DNA of 18,364 bases from JALZDI01 sp035557095 (GCA_035557095.1 DATMEB010000285.1:1-18364), one strand, 5' to 3'. Positions 7,712-15,353 are shown, counted from the stretch's first letter. A program made the numbers and translations. The notes: generated by a model not told the origin, from the letters alone.

Positions 7712-8746
7712 ATGTCCTCAGCGTCCTCCGCCTCGACCGCAGTCGCCCCGCGGGTCCTGTCCGGGATCCAGCCGACCGCGGACTCGTTCCACCTCGGCAA
7801 CTACCTCGGCGCGGTGCGGCAGTGGGTGGCGCTGCAGGAGGACCACGACGCGTTCTACATGATGGCCGACCTGCACACGATCACGGTCGAGCACGACCCC
7901 GCCGTACTCCGTGAGCGCACCCGGCGCTCGGTCGCCCAGCTGCTGGCCGCGGGGCTCGACCCCAAGCGCGCCACGCTGTTCGTGCAGTCGCACATCCCCG
8001 AGCACGTGCAGCTGGAGTGGGTGCTCGGCTGCATCACCGGGTTCGGCGAGGCCAGCCGCATGACGCAGTTCAAGGACAAGTCGGCGAGGGGCGGGGCCGA
8101 GCGGGCGACGGTCGGCCTGTTCACCTACCCGATCCTGCAGGCCGCCGACATCCTGATCTACCACGCCGACCGGGTCCCGGTGGGTGAGGACCAGCGGCAG
8201 CACCTGGAGCTGACGCGCGACCTCGGGCAGCGGTTCAACCACCGGTTCGGCCAGACGTTCACCCTGCCGGAGCCGTACATCGTCAAGGAGACCGCGAAGA
8301 TCCTCGACCTGCAGGACCCCTCGATCAAGATGAGCAAGTCCGCGTCCTCGCCGTCGGGAATCATCGACTTGCTCGACGAGCCGGCCAGGTCGGCGAAGAA
8401 ACTGCGCTCCGCGGTCACCGACTCGGGTCGCGACGTGGTCTTCGACGAGGATGCCAAGCCGGGGGTCTCCAACCTGCTGACGATCTACTCCACGCTGACC
8501 GGGCGCAGCATCGCCGACGTCGAGCAGGAGTACGCCGGCCGCGGCTACGGCGACTTCAAGAAGGCCCTCGGCGACATCATGGTCGAGTTCGTCACGCCGT
8601 TCCGCGACCGGACCCTGGAGCTGCTCGACGATCCCGCCGAGCTCGACCGGATCCTGGCCGACGGCGCCGCCCGCGCCCGTGAGGTCGCCGCCGCGACGGT
8701 GCGGCAGGTCTACGACCGGGTGGGATTCGTTCCCGCCGCCCAATGA
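7712..8746 (+). CDS. trpS: Tryptophanyl-tRNA synthetase
   Basis: This 344-aa class I aminoacyl-tRNA synthetase charges tRNA-Trp. The HIGH motif is seen as HLGN in PTADSFHLGNYLGA, and the KMSKS loop is exact (IKMSKSAS). TrpRS-typical blocks MMADLHTIT, FVQSHIPEH, ADILIYHADRVPVGEDQRQHLEL and NLLTIY are all present, and length is normal for a bacterial TrpRS. ATG 7712 is preferred because GACAAT lies 7 nt upstream (leaderless fit). ATG 7703, 3 codons earlier with GGGGTGAG just before it, is equally possible. The catalytic core is complete and there is no sign of a T-box or Trp-leader upstream. Confidence 0.95.
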   Translation: MSSASSASTAVAPRVLSGIQPTADSFHLGNYLGAVRQWVALQEDHDAFYMMADLHTITVEHDPAVLRERTRRSVAQLLAAGLDPKRATLFVQSHIPEHVQLEWVLGCITGFGEASRMTQFKDKSARGGAERATVGLFTYPILQAADILIYHADRVPVGEDQRQHLELTRDLGQRFNHRFGQTFTLPEPYIVKETAKILDLQDPSIKMSKSASSPSGIIDLLDEPARSAKKLRSAVTDSGRDVVFDEDAKPGVSNLLTIYSTLTGRSIADVEQEYAGRGYGDFKKALGDIMVEFVTPFRDRTLELLDDPAELDRILADGAARAREVAAATVRQVYDRVGFVPAAQ

Positions 8747-8781
8747 GTACACCCAGTGAGCACACCCGGTGAGCCACACAG
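8743..8781 (+). repeat. Three imperfect 13-bp tandem repeats across the trpS stop
   Basis: ATGAGTACACCCA (8743-8755), GTGAGCACACCCG (8756-8768) and GTGAGCCACACAG (8769-8781) are consecutive 13-bp units. The first contains the trpS stop codon and the third contains a GTG that could be mistaken for the start of the next gene. It probably arose by local slippage. Confidence 0.6.
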
Positions 8782-8809
8782 TGGACGCTCCTGGGAGCCG
8801 GTCTAGGCT
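8782..8809 (+). promoter_or_regulatory. Promoter of a leaderless 2H-phosphoesterase mRNA
   Basis: TGGACG (8782-8787, 4/6 to TTGACA) and TAGGCT (8804-8809, TANNNT) have a 16-bp spacer. Seven nucleotides follow before GTG 8817, placing the expected transcription start on the start codon. Confidence 0.5.
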
Positions 8810-8816
8810 GGGCGGG

Positions 8817-9341
8817 GTGCAGACGATCGGGGTGGCCATCGCGGTCCCGGAGCCGTACGGCAGCGAGCTGCGCGAGTACCGCGCCTCCTTCGGTGACCCG
8901 CAGGCCGACGCCGTGCCCACCCACGTCACGCTGCTGCCGCCGACCGAGGTCGAGCGTGGCCAGCTCGTCGAGGTCGAGCGGCACCTCGCCCAGGTAGCCT
9001 CGCAGCACCGGTCGTTCTGCATCCATCTGCGTGGTACGGCGACGTTCCGGCCGGTGTCGCCGGTGGTTTTCGTCGTGGTGACAGAGGGCATCTCCGCTTG
9101 CGAGCTGCTGGCCTCCGACATCCGCCAGGGCCACCTGGCGCGCGAGCTGACCTTCCCGTACCACCCGCACGTCACCGTCGCCCACCATCTCGACGACTCC
9201 GCGCTGGACAAGGCGTTCGATGCTCTCGCCGACTACGACTGCACGTTCGACGCGATGGCGTTCCACCTGTACGTGCACGGCGAGGACGAGGTCTGGCGTC
9301 CCTACCGCGCGTTCGAGCTTGCAGCCTCGCACGTGCAGTAG
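8817..9341 (+). CDS. 2H phosphoesterase, 2'-5' RNA ligase family
   Basis: The 174-aa protein carries the two HxT motifs of the 2H phosphoesterase/RNA ligase superfamily: H36-V-T38 in PTHVTLLPP and H118-V-T120 in YHPHVTVAHH. These motifs form the catalytic pair acting on 2',5'- or 2',3'-cyclic phosphodiesters; the physiological substrate in actinomycetes is not established. GTG 8817 is chosen over GTG 8769 because the earlier codon lies inside a tandem repeat. The 8817 codon sits 7 nt after a good -10 box, and the protein then begins directly with the conserved MQTIGVAIAVPEPYG strand. It lies between trpS and a YihY gene, all on the plus strand. Confidence 0.82.
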   Translation: MQTIGVAIAVPEPYGSELREYRASFGDPQADAVPTHVTLLPPTEVERGQLVEVERHLAQVASQHRSFCIHLRGTATFRPVSPVVFVVVTEGISACELLASDIRQGHLARELTFPYHPHVTVAHHLDDSALDKAFDALADYDCTFDAMAFHLYVHGEDEVWRPYRAFELAASHVQ

Positions 9342-9377
9342 GTGTCTGGTCGGTCACCTTCGGGGTAGTAGACAGTC

Positions 9378-10532
9378 ATGGGCGACAACGCAGCGGCTTC
9401 GAAGGAGGGCGACGCGAAGCCCGGGCTGGCCCGGCGTGCCAAGGACCGGATCCATTCACTGCGGGAGCGGCGTCCGGTCGTGGACCACGCCGTTCGCGCC
9501 TACCAGCACATGAACGCCGTGCAGGGCACGATCCTCGCGGGCGCGGTGACGTACTTCGGCTACCTGTCGTTCTTCCCCGTGCTGGTGATCGGGCTTCTCG
9601 TGATCGGCTGGGTCGCCAACGTCGTGCCCGAGGCACGCGACCAGCTCAACCTCGCGTTGGAGTCAATCTTCCCGGGGCTGGTCGGCACCGAGAACGACGC
9701 CCCGATCAACATCAAGAGCATCGCCGATCGTGCGGGCGCCGTCGGCGTGATCGCCCTTCTGGGCTTGTTCTACTCCGGCCTCGGATGGATCTCCGCGGCC
9801 CGCGCAGGGCTGCAGGGTGTGTTCCGTGTGCCGCCGCAGGAACGACGCAACTTCGCGCTGGCCAAGGTCATCGACCTCGTTGTGCTGGGTGCGATCGGTG
9901 TCGTGCTGATCCTGTCCGTCGGTCTGTCCAGTGCGGTGACCAACGTGACGGAGGACGTGCTGACGTTCCTGCAGTTCGACGAGATCCCGGGGCCGGCGAT
10001 GTTCGCCCTGCTGAAGGTCGTCGCCATCGGGCTCGGAGTGGCTGCGAGCACGGTGCTGTTCTTCACGATGTTCTCGGTCCTGCCGTCAGCCGGCCTGCCG
10101 CGGAGCGCGGTCTGGAAGGGTGCGTTCGTGGCCGCGCTTGGCTTCGAGGTGCTCAAGCTGCTGGCGTCGACGCTCATCGGGCTGGCCACGGCCAACCCGG
10201 CGACCGCCGTACTGGGAATCTCGCTGGTGCTGCTGGTGTGGATCAACTACTTCTCCCAGGTGATCATGGGCGGGGCCGCCTGGGCCTACACCAGCCCGGA
10301 GGCGCGCGCGATCCGCGACCGGCAGGCGGAGCGGCAGCGCACGCGAACCGAGCTCGCCGAACGACGGCGCCGGCGGCGGGAGCGCTACGGCCGGCGTCGT
10401 CGCCTGGAGCAGGACGGCGCACCGTTGGGGCCGGCGGCGCAGCGTCGCGTCGACCGGCTCAGCGTCGCGGCCGGCGCCACCGTCGGGGTGGCCGCGACCG
10501 CGCTGCTGGGCGCCGTACGCCGTCGGCACTGA
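9378..10532 (+). CDS. YihY/BrkB-family inner membrane protein
   Basis: This 384-aa polytopic protein has about six hydrophobic helices (near 52-80, 119-143, 163-186, 207-235, 246-270, 277-302). It shows the family blocks GTILAGAVTYFGYLSFFPVLV and LLVWINYFSQVIMGGAAWAY. It was once mis-assigned as RNase BN; the true role is unknown, and the family is sometimes described as putative transporters. The first 45 residues and the last 75 are charged; the tail is markedly Arg-rich (for example RRRRRERYGRRRR), plausibly cytoplasmic and membrane- or nucleic-acid-proximal. ATG 9378 follows TAGTAG by 6 nt, which may indicate another leaderless start; no strong Shine-Dalgarno is present. Confidence 0.88.
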   Translation: MGDNAAASKEGDAKPGLARRAKDRIHSLRERRPVVDHAVRAYQHMNAVQGTILAGAVTYFGYLSFFPVLVIGLLVIGWVANVVPEARDQLNLALESIFPGLVGTENDAPINIKSIADRAGAVGVIALLGLFYSGLGWISAARAGLQGVFRVPPQERRNFALAKVIDLVVLGAIGVVLILSVGLSSAVTNVTEDVLTFLQFDEIPGPAMFALLKVVAIGLGVAASTVLFFTMFSVLPSAGLPRSAVWKGAFVAALGFEVLKLLASTLIGLATANPATAVLGISLVLLVWINYFSQVIMGGAAWAYTSPEARAIRDRQAERQRTRTELAERRRRRRERYGRRRRLEQDGAPLGPAAQRRVDRLSVAAGATVGVAATALLGAVRRRH

Positions 10533-10594
10533 GCCAGCACGAGGCGGGCCGGCGGCGCGTCCGGGCCGCGCGGTGTGCTCCGGCGTCGACCCGG

Positions 10595-10600
10595 CAGACT
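10595..10600 (+). promoter_or_regulatory. Candidate -10 of a leaderless small membrane protein gene
   Basis: CAGACT lies 6 nt before GTG 10607. It differs from TANNNT only at the first base. No ribosome binding site precedes the GTG. Confidence 0.3.
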
Positions 10601-10606
10601 GGCCTG

Positions 10607-10843
10607 GTGAGATTCGAACGCAAGCATGCAGCAGTCCTGATGGTCGTTGCGGTGTGGAACGTCGTGACCTGGGCGCAGTTCGCCCGCAACCTGTCGCAGG
10701 CCGAAGGAAGGCCGACCGGCTACTACGTCGCGCACACCGTGCTGATCGTGGTCAACCTCGTGATCGCCGGGGTGCTGGGGGCGATGGGTTTCCGGGCATG
10801 GCGGGCGGACCGGAGCCGCGTCGAGTCGACGCAAGGCCGATGA
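10607..10843 (+). CDS. Small two-helix membrane protein, SCO4848-like
   Basis: The 78-aa protein has two predicted transmembrane helices, at about 8-25 and 43-64. They flank a short polar loop with FARNLSQAEGRPTGYYVAH, and a basic tail (FRAWRADRSR) follows. The pattern W-x2-V-x-W-x2-F-x-RNL ... H-x2-L ... LG-x2-GFR matches what I recall of the SCO4848 family, which is widespread in actinomycetes and has no known function. Position directly after a YihY gene agrees with that recollection. It starts at a GTG with a -10-like hexamer 6 nt upstream. Its TGA overlaps the ATG of a 21-codon ORF (ATGA at 10840-10843). Confidence 0.75.
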   Translation: MRFERKHAAVLMVVAVWNVVTWAQFARNLSQAEGRPTGYYVAHTVLIVVNLVIAGVLGAMGFRAWRADRSRVESTQGR

Positions 10844-10905
10844 GCGACCGAAGCGAGAGCGCGGAGCGTAGCGACGGGCGAACTGCGAGGGAGCAAGGCC
10901 GATGA
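10831..10905 (+). repeat. 62-nt duplication-like insert bounded by a 13-bp direct repeat
   Basis: GCAAGGCCGATGA occurs at 10831-10843 and 10893-10905, offset by 62 nt. The intervening 49 bp is rich in AGCGA/GAGCG words (CGAAGCGAGAGCGCGGAGCG...). Each copy supplies an ATGA stop/start overlap. Removing one unit would leave the small membrane protein directly overlapping the dehydratase start. This looks like insertion of a short dispersed element that preserved the junction. Confidence 0.65.
10840..10905 (+). CDS. 21-codon bridging ORF between the SCO4848-like gene and the dehydratase (doubtful coding)
   Basis: The ORF begins MSDRSESAERSDGR and ends in REQGR; it is strongly polar with many Ser, Glu and Arg and no recognisable domain. 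It starts on the ATG that overlaps the upstream TGA and ends on a TGA that overlaps the dehydratase ATG. Ribosomes could therefore pass from gene to gene through it. It lies almost wholly within the insert described above, so its purpose may be passive coupling rather than making a peptide. Confidence 0.3.
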   Translation: MSDRSESAERSDGRTAREQGR

Positions 10906-11840
10906 CTCACCCGGACCGGCTGCCGACGCACGCCGACATCGAGGCGGCCGCCGTGCGGATCCAGGGCAAGGTCCGTCGTACGCCGGTGTTCGAGGTGCAC
11001 GGCGACGAGCTGGGAGTCCCCGGCCGGGTCGTGCTCAAGCTCGAGCTGACCCAGCACACCGGGTCGTTCAAGGCCCGCGGGGCGCTGAACTCCGTGCTCT
11101 CGCTTCCGGACGGCGTACGCGGGGTCACCGCCGCCTCCGGCGGCAACCACGGGGCGGCGCTGGCGTGGGCGGCCAGCCGGATGGGACTGTCGTCCGACGT
11201 GTTCGTGTCGGCTGCGTCGCCGACTGAGAAGGTCGAGCGGATCCGCGGGTTCGGCGCGACCGCGCACGTCATCGAGGGGTTCTACCCCGAGGCGTTCGCG
11301 GCCGCGGACTCGTGGGCGCAGGGGCGCGACGTGACCTCGGTGCATGCGTTCGACGCCGCGACCACCGTGTGCGGCCAGGGCACGCTGGGTCTGGAGATCG
11401 CCGAGCAGGTACCCGAGGCCGCCCGGGTGCTGGTCGCGTGCGGCGGGGGAGGGCTGTACGCCGGTGTCGCCATCGCGCTGCGCGGCCACGTCCCGGTCAC
11501 GCCGGTCGAGCCGGATCGTTGCGCGAGCCTGACCGCGGCGCTGGCGGCCGGCGAGCGCGTCAGCGTCGAGGTCGGCGGCGTGGCCGCGGACTCCCTCGGC
11601 GCCGCGACGACCGGGCGGTATGCGTTCGCGGTCGCCTCCGAGGTCGGGACCCAGCCGGTCACCGTGACCGACGACGAGATCGTGGCGGCGCGGCGCTGGC
11701 TGTGGGAGCGCTGTCGCGTGCTGGCCGAACCGGGCGCGGCCGCACCCGTTGCCGCACTGATGACCGGCGCGGTCGCCGTACACCCCGGTGACACCGTCGT
11801 GGCCGTGGTCAGCGGCGGCAACAACCCGTCGATCCCGTAG
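10902..11840 (+). CDS. PLP-dependent threonine/serine dehydratase (fold type II)
   Basis: The 312-aa protein has the tryptophan-synthase-beta fold. The PLP-binding Lys57 is in GSFKARGA, the substrate-carboxylate/asparagine loop is ASGGNHG, and the phosphate-cup glycine loop is ACGGGGLYAGVAIAL. The C-terminal VVSGGNN closes the site. It would deaminate threonine or serine to 2-oxobutyrate or pyruvate. It lacks the ACT regulatory domain of biosynthetic IlvA, so a catabolic dehydratase or serine racemase-like activity is more likely. ATG 10902 overlaps the stop of the 21-codon ORF. The gene converges on sdhB with a 51-bp gap. Confidence 0.85.
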   Translation: MTHPDRLPTHADIEAAAVRIQGKVRRTPVFEVHGDELGVPGRVVLKLELTQHTGSFKARGALNSVLSLPDGVRGVTAASGGNHGAALAWAASRMGLSSDVFVSAASPTEKVERIRGFGATAHVIEGFYPEAFAAADSWAQGRDVTSVHAFDAATTVCGQGTLGLEIAEQVPEAARVLVACGGGGLYAGVAIALRGHVPVTPVEPDRCASLTAALAAGERVSVEVGGVAADSLGAATTGRYAFAVASEVGTQPVTVTDDEIVAARRWLWERCRVLAEPGAAAPVAALMTGAVAVHPGDTVVAVVSGGNNPSIP

Positions 11841-11886
11841 CGCCGATCCTCGCGCCGAGACTGCGCGAACGGCCCGCCGGCAACGA

Positions 11887-11901
11887 CCGCCCTAGCGGCG
11901 G
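11887..11901. terminator. Short hairpin over the sdhB stop codon
   Basis: CCGCC (11887-11891) and GGCGG (11897-11901) form a 5-bp stem with a 5-nt loop containing the sdhB stop codon, at the point where the dehydratase and sdh operons converge. There is no T-tract, so terminator activity is only a possibility. Confidence 0.25.
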
Positions 11902-12593
11902 AAGATCAGCGCCCGCTTCACTTCCTGGATCGCCTGCGTGACCTCGATGCCCCGCGGGCACGCCTCGGTGCAGTTGAACGTCGTGCGGCAGCGCCACACG
12001 CCTTCCTTCTCGTTCAGGATCTCGAGCCGCTGGTCGGTGGCCTCGTCCCGGCTGTCGAAGATGAACCGGTGGGCACCGACGATCGCCTGCGGCCCGAAGT
12101 ACTGCCCGTCGGTCCAGTACACCGGGCACGACGTCGTACACGCGGCGCACAGGATGCACTTGGTGGTGTCGTCGAACCGGTCGCGGTCCTTCTGGCTCTG
12201 CAGGCGCTCCCGCGTCGGCGCGTTGCCCGTGGTCACCAGGAACGGCATCACCGACCGGTACGCGTCGAAGAACGGCTCCATGTCGACGACGAGGTCCTTG
12301 AGCACCGGTAGGCCCTTGATCGGCTCGACCGTGATCGCCTTGTCCGGGCTGACGTCCTTGACCAGCGTCTTGCAGGCGAGCCGGTTGCGGCCGTTGATCC
12401 GCATCGCGTCCGAGCCGCACACGCCGTGCGCACACGAACGCCGGAATGTCAGCGTGCCGTCGATCTCCCACTTGACCTTGTGCAGCGCGTCGAGCACCTT
12501 GTCGGTCGGCTCCACCGCGACCGTGTGCTCCTCCCAGGTCACGTCCTCGCTGAACTCGGGGTTGTAGCGACGGATCTTGAGGGTGACGTCCAT
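11892..12593 (-). CDS. sdhB: Succinate dehydrogenase iron-sulfur subunit
   Basis: This 233-aa subunit carries three Fe-S clusters. The [2Fe-2S] ligands are C54, C59, D62 and C74 (an Asp ligand, as in E. coli). The [4Fe-4S] ligands are C146, C149, C152 and C212, and the [3Fe-4S] ligands are C156, C202 and C208. All are in the expected motifs CILCAACTTSCPV and CRTTFNCTEACPRG. It passes electrons from SdhA FAD to quinone in the membrane. ATG 12593 lies one base after the sdhA stop, with GGAGCG inside the sdhA end as ribosome binding site. A longer in-frame extension to 12770 overlaps sdhA and is not conserved-looking. Confidence 0.96.
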   Translation of the reverse strand: MDVTLKIRRYNPEFSEDVTWEEHTVAVEPTDKVLDALHKVKWEIDGTLTFRRSCAHGVCGSDAMRINGRNRLACKTLVKDVSPDKAITVEPIKGLPVLKDLVVDMEPFFDAYRSVMPFLVTTGNAPTRERLQSQKDRDRFDDTTKCILCAACTTSCPVYWTDGQYFGPQAIVGAHRFIFDSRDEATDQRLEILNEKEGVWRCRTTFNCTEACPRGIEVTQAIQEVKRALIFRR

Positions 12594-12594
12594 A

Positions 12595-14376
12595 TCAGTA
12601 CTTACGCTCCATCGGGCGGTAACGCGTCTGGGCGACAGGCTTGTAGTCGAGGCGGATCGAGTACGTCGCGTCGCCCTCGCGGTCGGTGGTGTCCTCGCGG
12701 TAGGCCATCGTGTGCCGCATGAAGTTGACGTCGTCGCGGTTCGGGTGGTCCTCGCGGAAGTGGCCACCACGCGACTCCTCGCGCGCCAGCGCCGAGACCA
12801 CCAGCACCTCGGCGAGGTCGAGCAGGAAGCCCAGCTCGATGCCCTCGAGCAGGTCGGTGTTGAACCTGCGGCCCTTGTCCTGCACGGAAACGTTCGCGTA
12901 GCGCAGCTTGAGACCCTCGATGTCGCCGAGCGCCTGCTTGAGCGACCCCTCCGTGCGGTAGACCTGCGCGTTGAGGTCCATCGTCGCCTGCAGGTCGGAC
13001 CGGATCGCCGCGACCCGCTCGGACCCGGTCGCGTCGCGCAGGTGCTCGATCATCTGCACCACCCCGGCTTCGGGGTCCTCCGGCAGGTCGAGGTAGTCCG
13101 CACGGCCCGCGAACTCGGCCGCGTTGAGACCGGCGCGCCGGCCGAACACGTTGATGTCGAGCAGCGAGTTGGTGCCGAGCCGGTTCGCGCCGTGCACGGA
13201 CACGCACGCCACCTCGCCGGCGGCATACAGACCGGGTACGACGTCGACATTGCTCGTCAGGACCTCGCCGGAGATGTTCGTCGGGACCCCGCCCATCGCG
13301 TAGTGCGCGGTCGGGAACACCGGGATCGGCTCGTCGTACGGCTCGACGCCGAGGTAGGTGCGCGCGAACTCGGTGATGTCGGGCAGCTTGGCGTCGATCT
13401 GCTCCTTCGGCAGGTGCGTCAGGTCGAGGTAGACGTAGGCCTTCTCCGGCCCGCTGCCGCGTCCCTCGCGCACCTCGTTGGCCATCGCCCGGGCGACGAC
13501 ATCGCGGGACGCGAGGTCCTTCATCACCGGGGCGTATCGCTCCATGAAGCGCTCGCCCTCGTTGTTGCGCAGGATGCCGCCCTCACCGCGCGCCGCCTCG
13601 GAGAGCAGCACGCCGAGCCCGGCCAGGCCGGTGGGGTGGAACTGGAAGAACTCCATGTCCTCCAGCGGAAGGCCCTTGCGCCACACGATGCCCATGCCGT
13701 CGCCGGTCAGCGTGTGCGCGTTGGAGGTCGTACGGAACACCTTGCCGAAGCCGCCGCTGGCGAACACCACCGACTTGGCGTTGAACACGTGGATCTCGCC
13801 GGTGGCCAGCTCCAGCGCCACCACGCCGATGGCGCGCGGGTTCGGACCCTCGGTGGTCAGCAGGTCGAGGACGTAGAACTCGTTGTAGAACTCCACGCCG
13901 TGCTTGACGCACTGCTGGTACAGCGTCTGCAGGATCATGTGGCCGGTACGGTCGGCCGCGAAGCACGAGCGGCGCACGGCGGCCTCGCCGTGCTTGCGGG
14001 TGTGCCCGCCGAAGCGGCGCTGGTCGATCCTGCCCTCGGGGGTGCGGTTGAACGGCAGCCCCATCTTCTCCAGGTCGAGGACCGCGTCGATGGCCTCCTT
14101 GCACATCACCTCGGCCGCGTCCTGGTCGACCAGGTAGTCACCGCCCTTGACGGTGTCGAAGGTGTGCCACTCCCAGTTGTCGTCCTCGACGTTGGCCAGC
14201 GCGGCGCACATGCCGCCCTGCGCGGCACCGGTGTGCGACCGGGTGGGGTAGAGCTTGGTGAGTACGGCGGTGCGGACCCGCTGGCCCGACTCGAGAGCTG
14301 CCCGCATCCCGGCGCCGCCGGCACCGACGATCACGACGTCGTACTTGTGTGTCTGCACCGGATGTACAGGCTCCAT
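12595..14376 (-). CDS. sdhA: Succinate dehydrogenase flavoprotein subunit
   Basis: The 593-aa catalytic subunit oxidises succinate to fumarate. It has the N-terminal FAD motif VVIVGAGGAGMRAA and covalent-FAD His48 in TRSHTGAAQGG. Active-site blocks are QFHPTGLAG, SEAARGEGG (the catalytic arginine), HYAMGG and GANRLGTNSLLD. A complete C-terminal helical domain ends in RYRPMERKY. The length is normal. The order sdhC-sdhD-sdhA-sdhB on one strand with short spacing or overlaps gives a standard operon. The start ATG 14376 is 15 bp after the sdhD stop, with AAGG-type pairing upstream. The long plus-strand ORF over the gene is a codon-bias shadow. Confidence 0.97.
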   Translation of the reverse strand: MEPVHPVQTHKYDVVIVGAGGAGMRAALESGQRVRTAVLTKLYPTRSHTGAAQGGMCAALANVEDDNWEWHTFDTVKGGDYLVDQDAAEVMCKEAIDAVLDLEKMGLPFNRTPEGRIDQRRFGGHTRKHGEAAVRRSCFAADRTGHMILQTLYQQCVKHGVEFYNEFYVLDLLTTEGPNPRAIGVVALELATGEIHVFNAKSVVFASGGFGKVFRTTSNAHTLTGDGMGIVWRKGLPLEDMEFFQFHPTGLAGLGVLLSEAARGEGGILRNNEGERFMERYAPVMKDLASRDVVARAMANEVREGRGSGPEKAYVYLDLTHLPKEQIDAKLPDITEFARTYLGVEPYDEPIPVFPTAHYAMGGVPTNISGEVLTSNVDVVPGLYAAGEVACVSVHGANRLGTNSLLDINVFGRRAGLNAAEFAGRADYLDLPEDPEAGVVQMIEHLRDATGSERVAAIRSDLQATMDLNAQVYRTEGSLKQALGDIEGLKLRYANVSVQDKGRRFNTDLLEGIELGFLLDLAEVLVVSALAREESRGGHFREDHPNRDDVNFMRHTMAYREDTTDREGDATYSIRLDYKPVAQTRYRPMERKY

Positions 14377-14391
14377 GGCGATCAGGCCTTC

Positions 14392-14823
14392 CTATCGGCA
14401 GACGGACAGCGTCGACTCGGGGTCGATGCACGGGTCGAAGGTGAAGATCACCAAGGTGCCGAGGACGAGCACGATCAGCGCCGAGAGATACAGCAGGGCC
14501 TTGAGCCAGAACCGGCTCCCGTCGCGTTCGGTGTAGTCGTTGATGATCGTGCGCAGGCCGTTGACGCCGTGCAGCTCGGCCAACCAGAGCATCAGCAGAT
14601 CCCACACCTGCCAGAGCGGGTTGGTCCACTTGCCCGCGACGAACGCGAAGTCGACGGCCTGGATGCCGGTGCCGAGGACCAGGTTGACCAGCAGGTGTCC
14701 GAGCACGAGTACGACGAGCAGGATGCCGCTCATCCGCATGAACAGCCACGCGTACAGCTCGAAGCTGCTGCGCGACGTACGCGTGCGCGGCGCCGGGATC
14801 TGCGGTGTCGAGGTCACGCTCAT
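14392..14823 (-). CDS. sdhD: Succinate dehydrogenase membrane anchor subunit
   Basis: This 143-aa anchor has three transmembrane helices (about 32-50, 69-92, 106-128). His85 in ELHGVNGLRTIINDY aligns with the E. coli SdhD heme ligand His71. Asp96-Tyr97 lie 11-12 residues further on, as Asp82-Tyr83 do in E. coli, where they line the quinone site. It binds heme b and quinone together with SdhC. The ATG at 14823 overlaps the sdhC TGA (ATGA) and is preceded by GGAGGA within the end of sdhC. The first 20 residues are Thr/Ser/Pro-rich. Confidence 0.9.
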   Translation of the reverse strand: MSVTSTPQIPAPRTRTSRSSFELYAWLFMRMSGILLVVLVLGHLLVNLVLGTGIQAVDFAFVAGKWTNPLWQVWDLLMLWLAELHGVNGLRTIINDYTERDGSRFWLKALLYLSALIVLVLGTLVIFTFDPCIDPESTLSVCR

Positions 14824-15224
14824 CAGTGGGCTCCTCCGAACACGTGCCCGAGGTGCTGGATCGTGAACGGCACCATCAGCACGACCCACAGCGCGACGAC
14901 CGCCCAGGCCATCTGCTTCTGGTAGCGCGGGCCCTTGGACCAGAAGTCGAGAAGCACCACCCGCAGGCCGTTGAACGCGTGGTAGACCACGGCCGCCACC
15001 AGGCCGATCTCGAGCAGGCCGACAACGGGGTTCTTGTAGGTCTCGATGACCGAGTTGTACGCCTCCGGCGACACCCGGACCAGGGCCGTGTCGAGGACAT
15101 GCACGAACAGGAAGAAGAAGATCAGCACGCCGGTGATGCGGTGCGCGACCCACGACCACATGCCTTCGCGGCCACGGTAGAGCGTGCCCGCCGGAGTGCT
15201 GGCCAAGATAGAGCCCTTCGACAC
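14823..15224 (-). CDS. sdhC: Succinate dehydrogenase cytochrome b556 subunit
   Basis: This 133-aa anchor subunit has three transmembrane helices (about 28-48, 66-90, 105-125). WVAHRITG aligns with the HRVSG of E. coli SdhC (quinone-site His/Arg). His82 in VYHAFNGLRVVLLDFW aligns with the SdhC heme ligand His84. It is the first gene of the sdhCDAB operon. The start GTG 15224 has no strong ribosome binding site. A start further in, close to the conserved PAGTLYRGREG block, is possible, but no better codon is visible. Confidence 0.9.
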   Translation of the reverse strand: MSKGSILASTPAGTLYRGREGMWSWVAHRITGVLIFFFLFVHVLDTALVRVSPEAYNSVIETYKNPVVGLLEIGLVAAVVYHAFNGLRVVLLDFWSKGPRYQKQMAWAVVALWVVLMVPFTIQHLGHVFGGAH

Positions 15225-15272
15225 AAGGATCGGGTGAGATGGCCGCGGCCGTCCGCCGCAGGGCCACCTTGA

Positions 15273-15302
15273 ATGCTATTACCGGCGCTTTGCCTTACCT
15301 GC
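15273..15302 (-). promoter_or_regulatory. Candidate sdh promoter with an IdeR/DtxR-like half-site
   Basis: On the minus strand TAGCAT (15278-15273) fits a -10 and would give a leader of about 40 nt. Immediately upstream, 15302-15284 reads GCAGGTAAGGCAAAGCGCC. It matches 11 of 19 positions of the DtxR/IdeR consensus, with 8 of 9 in the half AGGTTAGGC. Both assignments are visual only. This 129-bp gap between the GNAT gene and sdhC holds nothing else I can identify. Confidence 0.3.
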
Positions 15303-15353
15303 AGTGAGGCCGTGTGAGATCGCTCTCGTGACCTGCGCGCTAGTGCCCCGGCC

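Noticed and set aside
12577..14925. 782-codon plus-strand open frame opposite sdhA and sdhD
   Set aside because: sdhA and sdhD are unmistakable on the minus strand. The plus frame has no recognisable motif and crosses two real genes.
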